This document shows positions 17,778-29,066 of a stretch of DNA of 64,000 nucleotides, piece by piece; position 1 is the stretch's first letter, and each line of letters starts with the position of its first letter. The position numbers and the translations under genes are program-made. The DNA comes from Planctomycetota bacterium. Its GTDB lineage: Bacteria; Planctomycetota; B15-G4. The notes beneath the pieces were generated by a model. The model was not told where the DNA came from. It saw only the letters and a program-made list of their open reading frames with translations, and did not search any database. The stretch covers positions 62,001-126,000 of the forward strand of contig JAJDEP010000019.1 of NCBI GenBank assembly GCA_029259715.1, read 5' to 3'.

Positions 17778-18308
17778 ATGCCACGCACACCCTTGAGAAT
17801 CGTCCTGCTGCTCATGGCCCTCGTGGTCGTGTGGGCCCTCGACGGCTGGCCGCCGGCCGCGTTCGACACGGCGCCGGGCGCTGCGCCCGTCGGTTCGCCC
17901 ACCGAAGTGTCCACCAGCGAGGGCGGCTCGACAGGCGCCGGGTCCACCGCATCGGGGTCCACTGCATCGGGGTCCACCGACTCGGCGGCCCTCGCCGAGG
18001 CCTTCCGCGACCGCGTCTCCGGTCTCATGCTCGACACTGTCGGCCGCGTGGTGAAGGTGCTCCCCGACGATCGCGAAGGCTCCCGCCACCAGCGCTTCAT
18101 CCTGCGCGTCACCGACGACCACACCGTGCTCGTGGTGCACAACATCGACCTCGCGCCCCGCGTGCCGCTCTCCGAGGGCGACGTCGTTGACGTGCGCGGC
18201 CAGTATGAGTGGAACGCCAAAGGCGGCCTGATCCACTGGACCCACCACGACCCCGCCGGGCGCCATGCCGAGGGGTTCATACGGCATGCGGGCCGGACCT
18301 ACCGCTAG
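17778..18308 (+). CDS. DUF3465-family exported protein
   Basis: 176 residues. An N-terminal hydrophobic segment (IVLLLMALVVVWAL) acts as signal anchor. A Ser/Gly/Thr linker (about 40-72) includes three GSTASGST-like units. The domain from about 90 to the end matches DUF3465 closely: GRVVKVLPDDREGSRHQRFI, then VVHNIDLAPRVPLSEGD and RGQYEWNAKGGLIHWTHHDP and the final GFIRHAGRTYR. The family is an OB-like beta domain with many conserved His and Arg residues. No biochemical activity is established. Confidence 0.88.
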   Translation: MPRTPLRIVLLLMALVVVWALDGWPPAAFDTAPGAAPVGSPTEVSTSEGGSTGAGSTASGSTASGSTDSAALAEAFRDRVSGLMLDTVGRVVKVLPDDREGSRHQRFILRVTDDHTVLVVHNIDLAPRVPLSEGDVVDVRGQYEWNAKGGLIHWTHHDPAGRHAEGFIRHAGRTYR

Positions 18309-18325
18309 GGGCAGGATCCACCGGC

Positions 18326-18369
18326 GCGGGGCTCAGCACTCAGCACTCAGCGCTCGACAAGCCCCGCGG
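18326..18369. terminator. Inverted repeat between convergent genes, with 7-bp repeats in loop
   Basis: CGCGGGGCT (18326-18334) pairs exactly with AGCCCCGCG (18361-18369). The 26-base loop holds three tandem 7-mers, CAGCACT, CAGCACT and CAGCGCT (18335-18355). It lies between the convergent DUF3465 and HerA-like genes and could end transcription from both sides. Confidence 0.4.
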
Positions 18370-18370
18370 C

Positions 18371-20869
<2,499 letters not shown>

Positions 20870-20879
20870 CGGCGGGATC

Positions 20880-21365
20880 CTAACGCGGGTCCTGGGCGGC
20901 CCAGGCGCGCCGCTGCGCCGCGTCACGCCACAGCTCGCGCGTGCTGGGGAAGTAGAGGCTGCCCACCGAGTCCTGCGGTCGCTTCCAGGGACTGATGCCC
21001 GTGGGCCACTGCGGCCAGAGCGAGCGACCGAGCACGTAGTCGATGCCGCCGAAGATCCACGAGAACGGCTTGAACACGTAGTAGCCGAGGTTGATGCCGA
21101 GGTGCGGCTTGATGCCGCCCGAGCCCACACCCACCCCCACCGAAGGCTGCGGCGTCTTGCTGCTGCTCTCGGCCCAGCTCTCGAAGACATTCGCGAGCGA
21201 GACGAAGGGCACGTCGACGATGTCGCGCACCACGGTGAGCGGCGTCAGAGCGACCTTCGAAGGCGCGGATAGGTTGGCGCAGGCCGTGCACGCCCACAGG
21301 AGGGTCAGGCCCAGGACGACAGGCCGGAGCATGGGTGCGCGGGGCATCGAGTCAGGCGGAGTCAT
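20880..21365 (-). CDS. Small lipoprotein of unknown function
   Basis: 161 residues. The signal peptide (LRPVVLGLTLLWACTAC) ends with a lipobox cysteine near residue 29. The mature part begins ANLSAPSKVALTPLTVVRDI and contains FVSLANVFESWAE, a Gly/Val-rich turn and YYVFKPFSWIFGGIDYVLGRSLWP, a hydrophobic aromatic stretch that may lie on a membrane. It ends in a charged tail. No family recognised. Start could also be ATG 21347 or 21332. It is immediately upstream of the HerA-like gene and probably co-transcribed. The 161 bases between it and the symporter gene show no recognisable signal. Confidence 0.6.
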   Translation of the reverse strand: MTPPDSMPRAPMLRPVVLGLTLLWACTACANLSAPSKVALTPLTVVRDIVDVPFVSLANVFESWAESSSKTPQPSVGVGVGSGGIKPHLGINLGYYVFKPFSWIFGGIDYVLGRSLWPQWPTGISPWKRPQDSVGSLYFPSTRELWRDAAQRRAWAAQDPR

Positions 21366-21526
21366 GGGCGCGGGTTCCGGTGGGGGCGGCAAGCTGACGG
21401 ACACGCCTGAGTCCGACGACCGGTGACGATGAAGCTCTGAAACGCGGGCGTCAACCTCAGGCCGCCGGCTCCGCCCCTCGACTTCCCGACGAGTCGCAAA
21501 CTGCATCGTGCGCCGCATTCCCGGCC

Positions 21527-22867
21527 TCACCGCCGCGAGCGCCGGGCCACGATGGCCGCGATGCTCACATCGCCGGTGACGTTGGCCACGGTCTTGAACA
21601 GGTCGGGGATCGTATCGACCACGTTGGTCAGCACGACCCCTTCCAGGGGGATGCCGAGCCCCAGGTAGACGGGCGTCGTCGTCCACACCGCGCCGCTGGG
21701 CAGGCCGGGTGTCGCGAAACTCTGGAGCGTCACCGCGATGACGCCCAGGGCCACCGCGCCCGGCGTCGGGTCGAGTCCGTAAACGTGGAGCAGGAAGAAC
21801 ATCTGGAAGTTGGCCGAGATGGCCATGTTGAGTTTGAACGAGGCCACCGCGAAGGGCAGCGTCACGTCCGTGGCCGATCGCGGCAGCGCGAGCCGTGCGC
21901 CCGCCGCCTCGACCATCGCGGGCAGGCAGGCCACCGACGACCGACTCGAGAAGGCCAGCATCTGCACCGGGAGGAGCGCCCGCGCGAAGCGACGCAGGGA
22001 CTGGCCCGCGAGCACGACGGTCACGGGATAGAGCACCAGCGTCGCCGCCAGCATGAGCGCGGAGAGCAGCACGACGTAACGCACGAGCCCGCCCACCATC
22101 TCGCCCCCCGACTGCGCCGAGGCCGTGAAGGTGAGCGCGAAGACCGCGACGGGCAGCACCCGGAACAGCAACCCGGCGAGCCTCAGGAACCAGCCCCCCA
22201 GGGTCTCGGCGGCGCCGACGACGGGAGCCGAGATCCGCCGCGGCATGAGGCGCAGAGCGAGGGCGAAGAGCAGCGTCACGAGCATCACCGCGAACAGGTC
22301 GCCCTGCGCCACTGCCCGCATCAGGTTGGTGGGCACGAGCAGGTCCAGCCCGTCGTTCAACGTGGGCGCGACCGGCGCAGCCGCCGACGCCGCGGCCCCG
22401 GATGCGGCCGCCGACTCGGCCATCATGGCCGCGGACACCGGCACCAGGCGCAGCAGCACGGGACTGACCAGCACCGTCGTCACCGCCGCGACGGCGAGCG
22501 CCACGAGGAACCACAGCAAGGATGCGATGCCGACGCGGCCGGCGTCGTTCCCACCCGCGCGCCCCACCGCCGCCGTCAGCAGTGTCACCGTGAGCGGCAG
22601 CACCAGCAGGCGCAGGGCCGCGAGCCACACCGAGCCCACCGGCTCGACGAAGGGCAGCAGCCGCGCCCCCAACGAGCCCTCGCCGGCATCGACGAGCAGT
22701 CCCGCCCCGAGTCCGATCACCACCGCGAGGACGGCCGCCCGGGCGCTCGGGCCCGGCGCTTGGGGACCCCGCGCCCGGGGACCCGACGGCGTGAAATCGG
22801 GCGCCTGCGGACCGCGGGCCGCGTCGGCGAGTTCGCGCGGCTCGTCGTCCTCCTCGGCGGGACTCAT
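21527..22867 (-). CDS. Sodium:dicarboxylate/amino-acid symporter (SDF/DAACS family)
   Basis: 446 residues. A Pro/Gly/Arg-rich cytoplasmic N terminus of about 40 residues precedes eight membrane segments. The serine-rich re-entrant loop is present as LAFSSRSSVACLPAMVEA. The TM7 motif that is usually NMDGT reads FKLNMAIS here. The second hairpin is QSFATPGLPSGAV. The last third (IPDLFKTVANVTGDV) matches the family, whose TM8 Asp and Asn contact substrate and sodium. It should import a dicarboxylate or acidic amino acid with Na+ or H+. The changed NMDGT motif makes the coupling ion and substrate uncertain. It is divergent from a sulfatase gene. Confidence 0.85.
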   Translation of the reverse strand: MSPAEEDDEPRELADAARGPQAPDFTPSGPRARGPQAPGPSARAAVLAVVIGLGAGLLVDAGEGSLGARLLPFVEPVGSVWLAALRLLVLPLTVTLLTAAVGRAGGNDAGRVGIASLLWFLVALAVAAVTTVLVSPVLLRLVPVSAAMMAESAAASGAAASAAAPVAPTLNDGLDLLVPTNLMRAVAQGDLFAVMLVTLLFALALRLMPRRISAPVVGAAETLGGWFLRLAGLLFRVLPVAVFALTFTASAQSGGEMVGGLVRYVVLLSALMLAATLVLYPVTVVLAGQSLRRFARALLPVQMLAFSSRSSVACLPAMVEAAGARLALPRSATDVTLPFAVASFKLNMAISANFQMFFLLHVYGLDPTPGAVALGVIAVTLQSFATPGLPSGAVWTTTPVYLGLGIPLEGVVLTNVVDTIPDLFKTVANVTGDVSIAAIVARRSRR

Positions 22868-23015
22868 GGCAGGCCTTCCCCGGGGGCGAACCGCAATCGG
22901 TCGAACAGACTATCGTTCCCGCAGCCTGCATGCGGTCGTCGCCTGAGGTAGAACGTCGGCGGGGCCCGGCGTCCGGCCGGGTGCCTGCATGCCCCAGAGC
23001 CCGAGAGGGAAGGCG

Positions 23016-24407
23016 ATGTCGAGCGGGCCGAGTCGGCGAGCAGCGCGGGTCGCGACGGCGGTGTTCTGCCTGGCCACGCTCGCCGGCGCCCTCGCCTGCG
23101 CGCCCGCCGGCGCACCCGTCGACGAGCCCCCCGAGGCAGCCCTCCCCGAGCGGCCCAACATCGTGGTCATCGTGGCCGACGACATGGGCTACGGCGAGCC
23201 CGGTTGCTACGGCGGCACGACGCGCACGCCCAACATCGACCGACTCGCCGCCGAAGGATTGCGCTTCACCGACTTCCAAGTGACCGCGCCGGCCTGTGTC
23301 CCGTCCCGCCTGGCCTTGCTCACCGGGCGCTACCAGCAACGGGTGGCGGACGACTGGCGCGTGCGCGACTGGATCCCCAAGGAAGACGTGGGCCGGGTGG
23401 CCGCCGCCATGGACACCGGCCTGGCCGTGCGGCTCAAGGCCGCCGGCTACGCCACGGCGCTCATCGGTAAATGGGGGCTGGGCGCCCGACCGTCGCTGCA
23501 TCCCCTCAACGCGGGCTTCGACCGCTTCAGCGGTTCGCTGGGCGGCTCCGTCGACTACATCAACCACGTGAGCCCAAACGGCAAGTTCGACTGGTGGAAG
23601 GACTGGACCCCGGACGGCGAGCCCGGCTACGTGACCCACCTGATCACCCGCCACGCGGCGCGCTTCATCGTGAACCAGGCGCAGCAGCCCTTCTTCCTGG
23701 TGGTCTCCCACACGGCGCCGCACCTGCCCTACCAGGCCCCCGGGGACGAACCGGTCCACGTCCTCGGCGAGCAGCGGGCCTTCGAGAATCGTCCGGTCGA
23801 GGAGGTGGCCCCCACCTACCGACGCATGGTCGAGGTGCTCGACGCCGCGGTGGGCGACATCCTCGACACGCTCGACGCCCTCGACCTGACCGAGCGCACG
23901 CTGGTCGTGTTCCTGTCGGACAATGGGGCCAACAAGTACGGGTCCAACGGCGCCCTGCGGGGCGGCAAGAACGACGTCGCGTCCGGGGGTGTGCAGGTGC
24001 CGGCCATCGCCCGCTGGCCGGGCGTCATCGCACCGGGGCGCACCGCCCACGACCTGGTCTCGTCCCTCGACCTCGCGCCCACGCTGTTGCACGCCGCCCA
24101 CGGCGCCGCGCCGGCCGGGTGGGCGGAGCGCTCGCCCTTCGACGGCCGCGACCTCCTGCCCCTGCTGCGCGACGGCACCGGCCCGGGAGAGCGCGACCTG
24201 TTCTGGGAGCACCGGCCCGAGGACGGTTTGGTGGTGCGCGCCGTCCGGCGCGGGTCGTGGAAGCTGATCGCCGCGGGCGACGCCGTCACGCTGTTCGATC
24301 TCGCCCGCGATCCCGGTGAGTCCACCGACCGCTCGGAGGACGAGCCCGCGCTCACCGCCGAGCTGCTGGCCGCCCACGCCCGCTGGAAGACCGACCTGAG
24401 TCGGTGA
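23016..24407 (+). CDS. Cys-type sulfatase, lipoprotein
   Basis: 463 residues from ATG 23016, which has AGGGAAGG just upstream; ATG 22989 is possible. The signal peptide ends at the lipobox LAGALAC. The sulfatase signature C-x-P-S-R is seen as C94-V-P-S-R in APACVPSRLALLTGRYQ, where the Cys must be converted to formylglycine. Metal ligands appear in IVVIVADDMGYG and LVVFLSDNGANKYG. The substrate is probably a sulfated polysaccharide or a small sulfate ester; the subfamily cannot be set by eye. No formylglycine-generating enzyme is in the window. A second sulfatase gene is convergent, 46 bases away. Confidence 0.9.
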   Translation: MSSGPSRRAARVATAVFCLATLAGALACAPAGAPVDEPPEAALPERPNIVVIVADDMGYGEPGCYGGTTRTPNIDRLAAEGLRFTDFQVTAPACVPSRLALLTGRYQQRVADDWRVRDWIPKEDVGRVAAAMDTGLAVRLKAAGYATALIGKWGLGARPSLHPLNAGFDRFSGSLGGSVDYINHVSPNGKFDWWKDWTPDGEPGYVTHLITRHAARFIVNQAQQPFFLVVSHTAPHLPYQAPGDEPVHVLGEQRAFENRPVEEVAPTYRRMVEVLDAAVGDILDTLDALDLTERTLVVFLSDNGANKYGSNGALRGGKNDVASGGVQVPAIARWPGVIAPGRTAHDLVSSLDLAPTLLHAAHGAAPAGWAERSPFDGRDLLPLLRDGTGPGERDLFWEHRPEDGLVVRAVRRGSWKLIAAGDAVTLFDLARDPGESTDRSEDEPALTAELLAAHARWKTDLSR

Positions 24408-24453
24408 GCCCGGGCTGCGCCGCGACGCGAGCGCCGCCCGACGCGGCATGTGT

Positions 24454-25959
24454 TCAGCGCAGGCCCGCCAGCACCGTGGTCAGCGTGTCGAAGGCGGTCT
24501 GGGCGGAGGCCTCGAGGCGTCCCCGCGCGAGCAGGTCCTGCTGCTCGAAGGGATCGAGGTGGAGGTCGTACAGGCGCGTCAGCGTGCCGCCGCCCGAGAG
24601 CTGCTGATCGATGAGCTTGTAGCGCGCCTCACGGATGATGCGGGTGTGGGCCACCCAGGGGGGCGGCCCGTTGGGCGCGAGCGACTCGGCGTACACCCAT
24701 GGGCGCAACGACGGCTGGTCCGGCTGGTCGAGGTAGGGCACCAGACTCACGGCGTCGGGGCTGATGGCGTCGGGGCTCACCGCAGCGGAGGGTGCGGCCG
24801 CCCCGCCGTCGACGCCGGCCCACTCCACGATGGTCGCGAAGAGATCGGTGGTGTTCACCAGCGCGACGCACTCGGCGCCCGGCGTCACCCCGGGGCCGGC
24901 GATGATCAGGGGCACGTTGATGCCGCCCTCGAACGGCGTCGACTTGGCGTGGTCGCTCGGGAAGGGCGCCGTGGTCGCGCCCTTGGGCGTCCCGTTGTCG
25001 CCGACGAACACGACGTAGGTCCGCGCGAGTTGCGCCGCCGGGATCCCCGCGAGCAGTCGGCCGATCTCGGTGTCCATGGCCTCGGTCATGGCCTTGTGGT
25101 GCGCGGGGATGTCGTCGTTGACGAGGGGCGGCAGGTCGAATGTGTGCAGCCCCGCGGGCGGCTTGTGGAACGGGCCGTGCGGTGCGCTGAACGCGAGCCA
25201 GACGAACCACGGATCGGGGGTCGTCGTGATGATGTCGAGAGCGTCGTCGACCTGGTCCGTCGTGGCGTAGGTCGTGGCGTTCGTGGCCACGCCGTCGACG
25301 ATCTTCTCGTAGTCGAAGTAGGAGTCGAGCCCGTCGGGGAGGTTCTCGATGGGGCCACGATGCTCATCGAAGTCGAACAGCAGCGGGTGCACCCAGCCGC
25401 TGCCGGAATCGGTGGCGAGGTGCCACTTGCCCACCGCCGCCGTGTGGTAGCGGGCCACCCGCGGCGCCGGAGCGCCGGCCGCACCCGGCGCCGCGGGGCT
25501 CGGATTCCACGCCGCGAACCCGCCCCGCAGGAGGCGCGGCAGGCTCGGCAGGCGCGGCGCGAGTTCGAAGTCGCCCGAGAAGGCGATGGCCCGTCCGATG
25601 CCGGTGCGGAAGGCGTAGCGGCCGGTGAGCAGGGTCGCCCGGGTCGGCGAGCAGGTGGGATTGCTCCAGGCGTTGCGGAACAACACGCCGGCGGCGGCGA
25701 GTCCGTCGACCACGGGCGTGTGCCCGGGGTCGGGGTGCTCGGCGTAGACCCCCACCCGGTCGACGCCCAGGTCGTCGGCGATGATCAGCAGGATGTTGGG
25801 CCGCGGCGCGAAGGGCGCCGCGTGCTCGACGGAGACGCCCGGCGGGACCTGCGCCCCCGCCCGCGCCCCGAGGCCCAGCGTCGAGACCAACGTCGCCAGC
25901 ACGCATGCCACCCAGCGATGCTTCACGCTCCGGCAGGTCGGCGGCGACCCCGCGCTCAC
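24454..25959 (-). CDS. Cys-type sulfatase, exported
   Basis: 501 residues if translated from GTG 25959, whose GTGA overlaps the stop of the preceding SRPBCC gene; GTG 25926 is an alternative. The signal peptide is VACVLATLVSTLGLGARAGA. Signature C103-S-P-T-R is in NPTCSPTRATLLTGRYAFRTG. Metal-binding segments are ILLIIADDLGVDRVG and YVVFVGDNGTPKG. The sequence differs clearly from the neighbouring sulfatase (shared motifs only), so the two probably act on different esters. An N-terminal half rich in Ala/Pro/Gly insertions (APGAAGAPAPR) is unusual. It needs formylglycine activation in the cytoplasm before export. Confidence 0.9.
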   Translation of the reverse strand: MSAGSPPTCRSVKHRWVACVLATLVSTLGLGARAGAQVPPGVSVEHAAPFAPRPNILLIIADDLGVDRVGVYAEHPDPGHTPVVDGLAAAGVLFRNAWSNPTCSPTRATLLTGRYAFRTGIGRAIAFSGDFELAPRLPSLPRLLRGGFAAWNPSPAAPGAAGAPAPRVARYHTAAVGKWHLATDSGSGWVHPLLFDFDEHRGPIENLPDGLDSYFDYEKIVDGVATNATTYATTDQVDDALDIITTTPDPWFVWLAFSAPHGPFHKPPAGLHTFDLPPLVNDDIPAHHKAMTEAMDTEIGRLLAGIPAAQLARTYVVFVGDNGTPKGATTAPFPSDHAKSTPFEGGINVPLIIAGPGVTPGAECVALVNTTDLFATIVEWAGVDGGAAAPSAAVSPDAISPDAVSLVPYLDQPDQPSLRPWVYAESLAPNGPPPWVAHTRIIREARYKLIDQQLSGGGTLTRLYDLHLDPFEQQDLLARGRLEASAQTAFDTLTTVLAGLR

Positions 25960-26402
25960 CCGGCGGGCCGCTCGCAGTGGGCCTTCACCGCGCTCATGTC
26001 CTTCTCGATGGCCTTCCTCACCATGCCCTTGATGAGCGGGTTGAACATCCTGGCGGCCAGCTTGTAGGCGCGGGCCTCCATCACCAGGGTCAGGTCGGTG
26101 CCGCTCCCGGGCGCCGCGACGGTGGTGAAGACCGTGTCCCAGATGGTGCCGCCGGCATCGGCCACCATGCGCACCCGTTCGTGGGGCCGGTACTCGGTGA
26201 CCTCGAGTTCGGTGGCGGCCTCACGCTTGCCCATCATGCGCGTCTCGCGGAAGCGCGTGCCCACGCCCGTCTGTTGCTCGGAGAGGAACTCGACCTTGAT
26301 GATGTCGGGCACGATCTCGCGGAAGTTCTGGATGTGGGCCACGGCATCGAAGACCGCTTCCACGGGCGCGTCCACGTGCAAACTGACGGTGGTGGTGGTC
26401 AT
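25956..26402 (-). CDS. SRPBCC (START/Bet v 1-like, CoxG-type) protein
   Basis: 148 residues from ATG 26402, preceded by GGGAG. The protein reads as one SRPBCC helix-grip domain: N-terminal VSLHVDAPVEAVFDAVAHI, the FREIVPDIIKVEFL helix, strand EYRPHERVRMVADAGGT and a long C-terminal helix (FNPLIKGMVRKAIEKDMSAV). Such domains bind lipids or polyketides in a central cavity; members may act in membrane-lipid handling or as cyclases. It overlaps the sulfatase gene by four bases, so the two are translationally coupled, although the functional link is not obvious. Confidence 0.8.
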   Translation of the reverse strand: MTTTTVSLHVDAPVEAVFDAVAHIQNFREIVPDIIKVEFLSEQQTGVGTRFRETRMMGKREAATELEVTEYRPHERVRMVADAGGTIWDTVFTTVAAPGSGTDLTLVMEARAYKLAARMFNPLIKGMVRKAIEKDMSAVKAHCERPAG

Positions 26403-26446
26403 GTTCGGCTCCCGGTGAGCACCAGTGTAGCGGGGCGCCGCTGCGG

Positions 26447-26472
26447 GCGGGAATGGTCGGCGGGAATGGTAG
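26447..26472 (+). repeat. 13-bp tandem direct repeat in divergent promoter region
   Basis: GCGGGAATGGTCG (26447-26459) is followed directly by GCGGGAATGGTAG (26460-26472), 12 of 13 bases identical. It lies in the 104-base gap between the divergent SRPBCC and PhyH genes, 34 bases before the PhyH start. It may be an operator, or the second copy may overlap a -10 element (TAGATT follows). Confidence 0.5.
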
Positions 26473-26506
26473 ATTGGGACGCACACACCCGCTGGAAGGC
26501 CCCGGC

Positions 26507-27601
26507 ATGACCACCGGCAAGTCCGACACGACGGCACCGACCCCCGTCGCCATCGAGCCTCCGCTCGCTCATCGCGCCCCGCACGGCGACGCCGTCAACC
26601 AGCAGGCCGTCGCCGACAGTCTCATGGTCGACCCGTCGCACTTCCCGCGCTTCGAGGAGTTGAGCGAGGACTATCCCGAGGAGCGCGTGCCGTGGCTCGA
26701 TCGGTCGGACACCGACGAATCGGCGCTCACCCCCGAGCAGCGCTTCTGGCGCGAGAACGGCTACCTGATCCTGCCGGGCGTGATCCCCGAGGCAATCGTC
26801 GACGCCTACCTCGACCTGCGCGAACGCACCGGGGTCGGGACGGCCCAGTGGGGCAACTTCACGCCCTACATGTTCTTCGAGGAAATCCGCGACCTCTGCT
26901 GTCACAAGTCCGTCGCGGACATGCTCTGCGCGCTCATCGGCGAAAAGATGGGCATGCACTTCAACCTCGCCAGCTTCAAGAGCACGCAGCGGGCCTGGCA
27001 CCAGGACGACTACCTGAATCCGCCCGACATCTACAGCTGGTACGCGGCCTGCTGGTTCTCGCTCGGTGACATCCACCCCGACAGCGGTCCCTTCGAGTTC
27101 GTTCCCGGCTCCCACAGGTGGCCATGCATGCGCAGCAACAAGGTCAAGCGCCACCTGCAGCCGCAATTACGCGAGGTGACGGGCACCAAATTCGGCGAGA
27201 CCCATTGGGCCAGTCATGCCGAGATCTTCACGACGCCGGCCTACGAACAGAAGCTGGCCGAGACGGGCGCCGAGGTGCACCGCTTCCTGGGCAACAAGGG
27301 CGACGTCCTGATCTGGCACGGCAAACTGCTGCACCGCGGCTCGACGCCGAAGGATCCGGGCCTCGAACGGCCGGCCATCATCACGCATTACAGCAGCATC
27401 GAGCGGCGCACCGACATCGGCACGCACATCGAGCAGCACGGGAACGACGGCTGGTACTGGTCGTTCCCCCAGAACAAGTTGATGTTCGGCGCCGACGCCG
27501 TGAACATGGACCGGCAGGTCCAGACCATCGCGGGACAGCAGCAACGCATCCGCAGGCTCGAGGAGCGACTCGCGGCGCTGGGGGCATCCCCCGACCGCTA
27601 G
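26507..27601 (+). CDS. Phytanoyl-CoA dioxygenase (PhyH) family Fe(II)/2-oxoglutarate oxygenase
   Basis: 364 residues from ATG 26507 (GGAAGG upstream). The double-stranded beta-helix core carries the facial triad H165-x-D167 (WHQDDY) and H276 (LLHRGS), with Arg nearby. Family segments include FWRENGYLILPGVIP and GPFEFVPGSHRWP. The last 25 residues form a short coiled coil (QQQRIRRLEERLAAL). It hydroxylates an unknown small molecule or a sugar. It is the first gene of a rightward run that continues through glycan-synthesis and export genes, so a modified sugar or lipid carrier is a plausible substrate. Confidence 0.85.
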   Translation: MTTGKSDTTAPTPVAIEPPLAHRAPHGDAVNQQAVADSLMVDPSHFPRFEELSEDYPEERVPWLDRSDTDESALTPEQRFWRENGYLILPGVIPEAIVDAYLDLRERTGVGTAQWGNFTPYMFFEEIRDLCCHKSVADMLCALIGEKMGMHFNLASFKSTQRAWHQDDYLNPPDIYSWYAACWFSLGDIHPDSGPFEFVPGSHRWPCMRSNKVKRHLQPQLREVTGTKFGETHWASHAEIFTTPAYEQKLAETGAEVHRFLGNKGDVLIWHGKLLHRGSTPKDPGLERPAIITHYSSIERRTDIGTHIEQHGNDGWYWSFPQNKLMFGADAVNMDRQVQTIAGQQQRIRRLEERLAALGASPDR

Positions 27602-27658
27602 GGAGTCCGCACGCCGCGGGAGCGTCGCGAACGGATCGGCAGGGGAGGGCCAGGCCCG

Positions 27659-29005
27659 GTGGGTGATATGCGCAGCCTCTCGACGCAGGCTCGCTGGTTC
27701 GCGCTGTGCGCCGGCGTGCTCGCGTTCTGGTGGGTGCGCGGCGCCTATTGGTCCGTCACCGAAGAACTGCCCTTCTCGGACATGGCGGACTTCGAGCGCA
27801 TCGCCCGCCACCTGCTCGAAGGCGGAGGATTCGGTCACACCGAATTCTTCCAATCCTTCAAGCCTCCGGTGCAACCGCTCCTGGGGGCGGCCGTGTTCGG
27901 CGTCTTCGGGCTCGAGAACTACCTGGCCTGGCGCCTGTGCCAAGCGCTGCTGATCTTCGGCGGACTGATCTGGTTCCTGGTCGAACTGAACCGGGTCACC
28001 GGCAAGCCGTGGATCAGCGTCGTCCTGCTCTGGTCGGTGGCCCTCTCGAAGGCGTCGGTCTTCTGGAGCTTCAAGTTCGCGACGGAGGGCGTGGCGGAGG
28101 CCTTCCTCTACATGAGCGTCGCGGTGCTGCTGCGCGCCTTCCGGACGCGCGCGCGCGTCGACTTCCTGCTGCTCGGTGTGCTCGCCGCGCTGGGTGCGCT
28201 GCATCGCCCGAACTTCGTCGGGTGCACCGTCGCCTGCGGGCTCGCGATCCTCTGCCTGCGCCGGTACCGGATCGGTGGACTCAAGATCCGCGCCGGTCGC
28301 CGGGCGCGATGGGTCAGCGCCGCGGTGTTCGCCCTCGGCGGCGTGCTGGCCTTCGGGCCGTGGGCGTTGCGCGGCTACCAGCTCTACGGCACGCCCCTGC
28401 TCACCAACACGAGCGGCGGCTACACGTGGATCTTCGACCTGGGCCCGGTCACGTTGACCGAGGACGACGGCACGGTGGTGACCAAGTCGCACAACGAACT
28501 GCTCCGGGAAGCGCCTACCCACTTTCCCAACGACTACGAGGCCCAGCGCTACGCCTTCCGCTTCTTCGCGGAGTGGTTCCGGGAGGACCCGCAGCGCTAC
28601 TTCGACGTCCTGCTCATCCGGGCCCGCATGACTTTGAACGAGCACACCGTCTACCTGACCAAGGTCTCCCGCACGGACCTCATCGCCGAACCCTGGAACG
28701 CCATGCTCATCGACAAGTCGCCGCTGCTGCTGCTCGGCGGTCTGCTCGGCCTGGCCCTGCTCTGCCTGCGCGAGTCCGCCGTCCTGTCGGTCCTCCCCGC
28801 CGCCATCGTCTCGAGTTGGTTCCTGGCGATCCTCGTGGCCAACACCTCGCGCTACCTCGATCCGGTGTTGCCCTTGCTGCTCGGAGGAAACGCCGTGCTC
28901 GCGGGTTACCTGCTCCAGGCCACGATCCGGTTCAACGCGCGACGCCGAGGCATCGGGCAGCCGTCCGGACCGGCCGCAACGCGAGGGGCGCCCGAGGAGT
29001 CCTGA
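27659..29005 (+). CDS. GT39/PMT-like polytopic glycosyltransferase
   Basis: 448 residues with about ten to twelve hydrophobic segments. After TM1 a luminal loop contains LPFSDMADFERIARHLLEGG, similar to the acidic first-loop motif of GT-C (PMT/ArnT) transferases, and then EFFQSFKPPVQPLLGAAVFG. A large extracytoplasmic loop holds LTNTSGGYTWIFDLGPV. GT-C enzymes use polyprenyl-phosphate sugars on the outer face of the inner membrane. Start is GTG 27659 (GGAGG upstream) or ATG 27668. It belongs to the polysaccharide locus. Confidence 0.7.
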   Translation: MGDMRSLSTQARWFALCAGVLAFWWVRGAYWSVTEELPFSDMADFERIARHLLEGGGFGHTEFFQSFKPPVQPLLGAAVFGVFGLENYLAWRLCQALLIFGGLIWFLVELNRVTGKPWISVVLLWSVALSKASVFWSFKFATEGVAEAFLYMSVAVLLRAFRTRARVDFLLLGVLAALGALHRPNFVGCTVACGLAILCLRRYRIGGLKIRAGRRARWVSAAVFALGGVLAFGPWALRGYQLYGTPLLTNTSGGYTWIFDLGPVTLTEDDGTVVTKSHNELLREAPTHFPNDYEAQRYAFRFFAEWFREDPQRYFDVLLIRARMTLNEHTVYLTKVSRTDLIAEPWNAMLIDKSPLLLLGGLLGLALLCLRESAVLSVLPAAIVSSWFLAILVANTSRYLDPVLPLLLGGNAVLAGYLLQATIRFNARRRGIGQPSGPAATRGAPEES

Positions 29006-29066
29006 TCCGGGATCGACGCCCGGTCGCGCTGTCGCCCCGGAGGGACGTTCTCGATATCCTCGGGGG

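Noticed and set aside
18335-18355. Three tandem 7-mers as a possible CRISPR or satellite
   Set aside because: Too short and too few units, with no spacers; it is better read as the loop of an inverted repeat.
20880-24449. 1189-codon leftward frame spanning lipoprotein, symporter and sulfatase regions
   Set aside because: Only its last 161 codons make a sensible protein (signal peptide and lipobox). The rest is antisense or out of frame to recognised genes.
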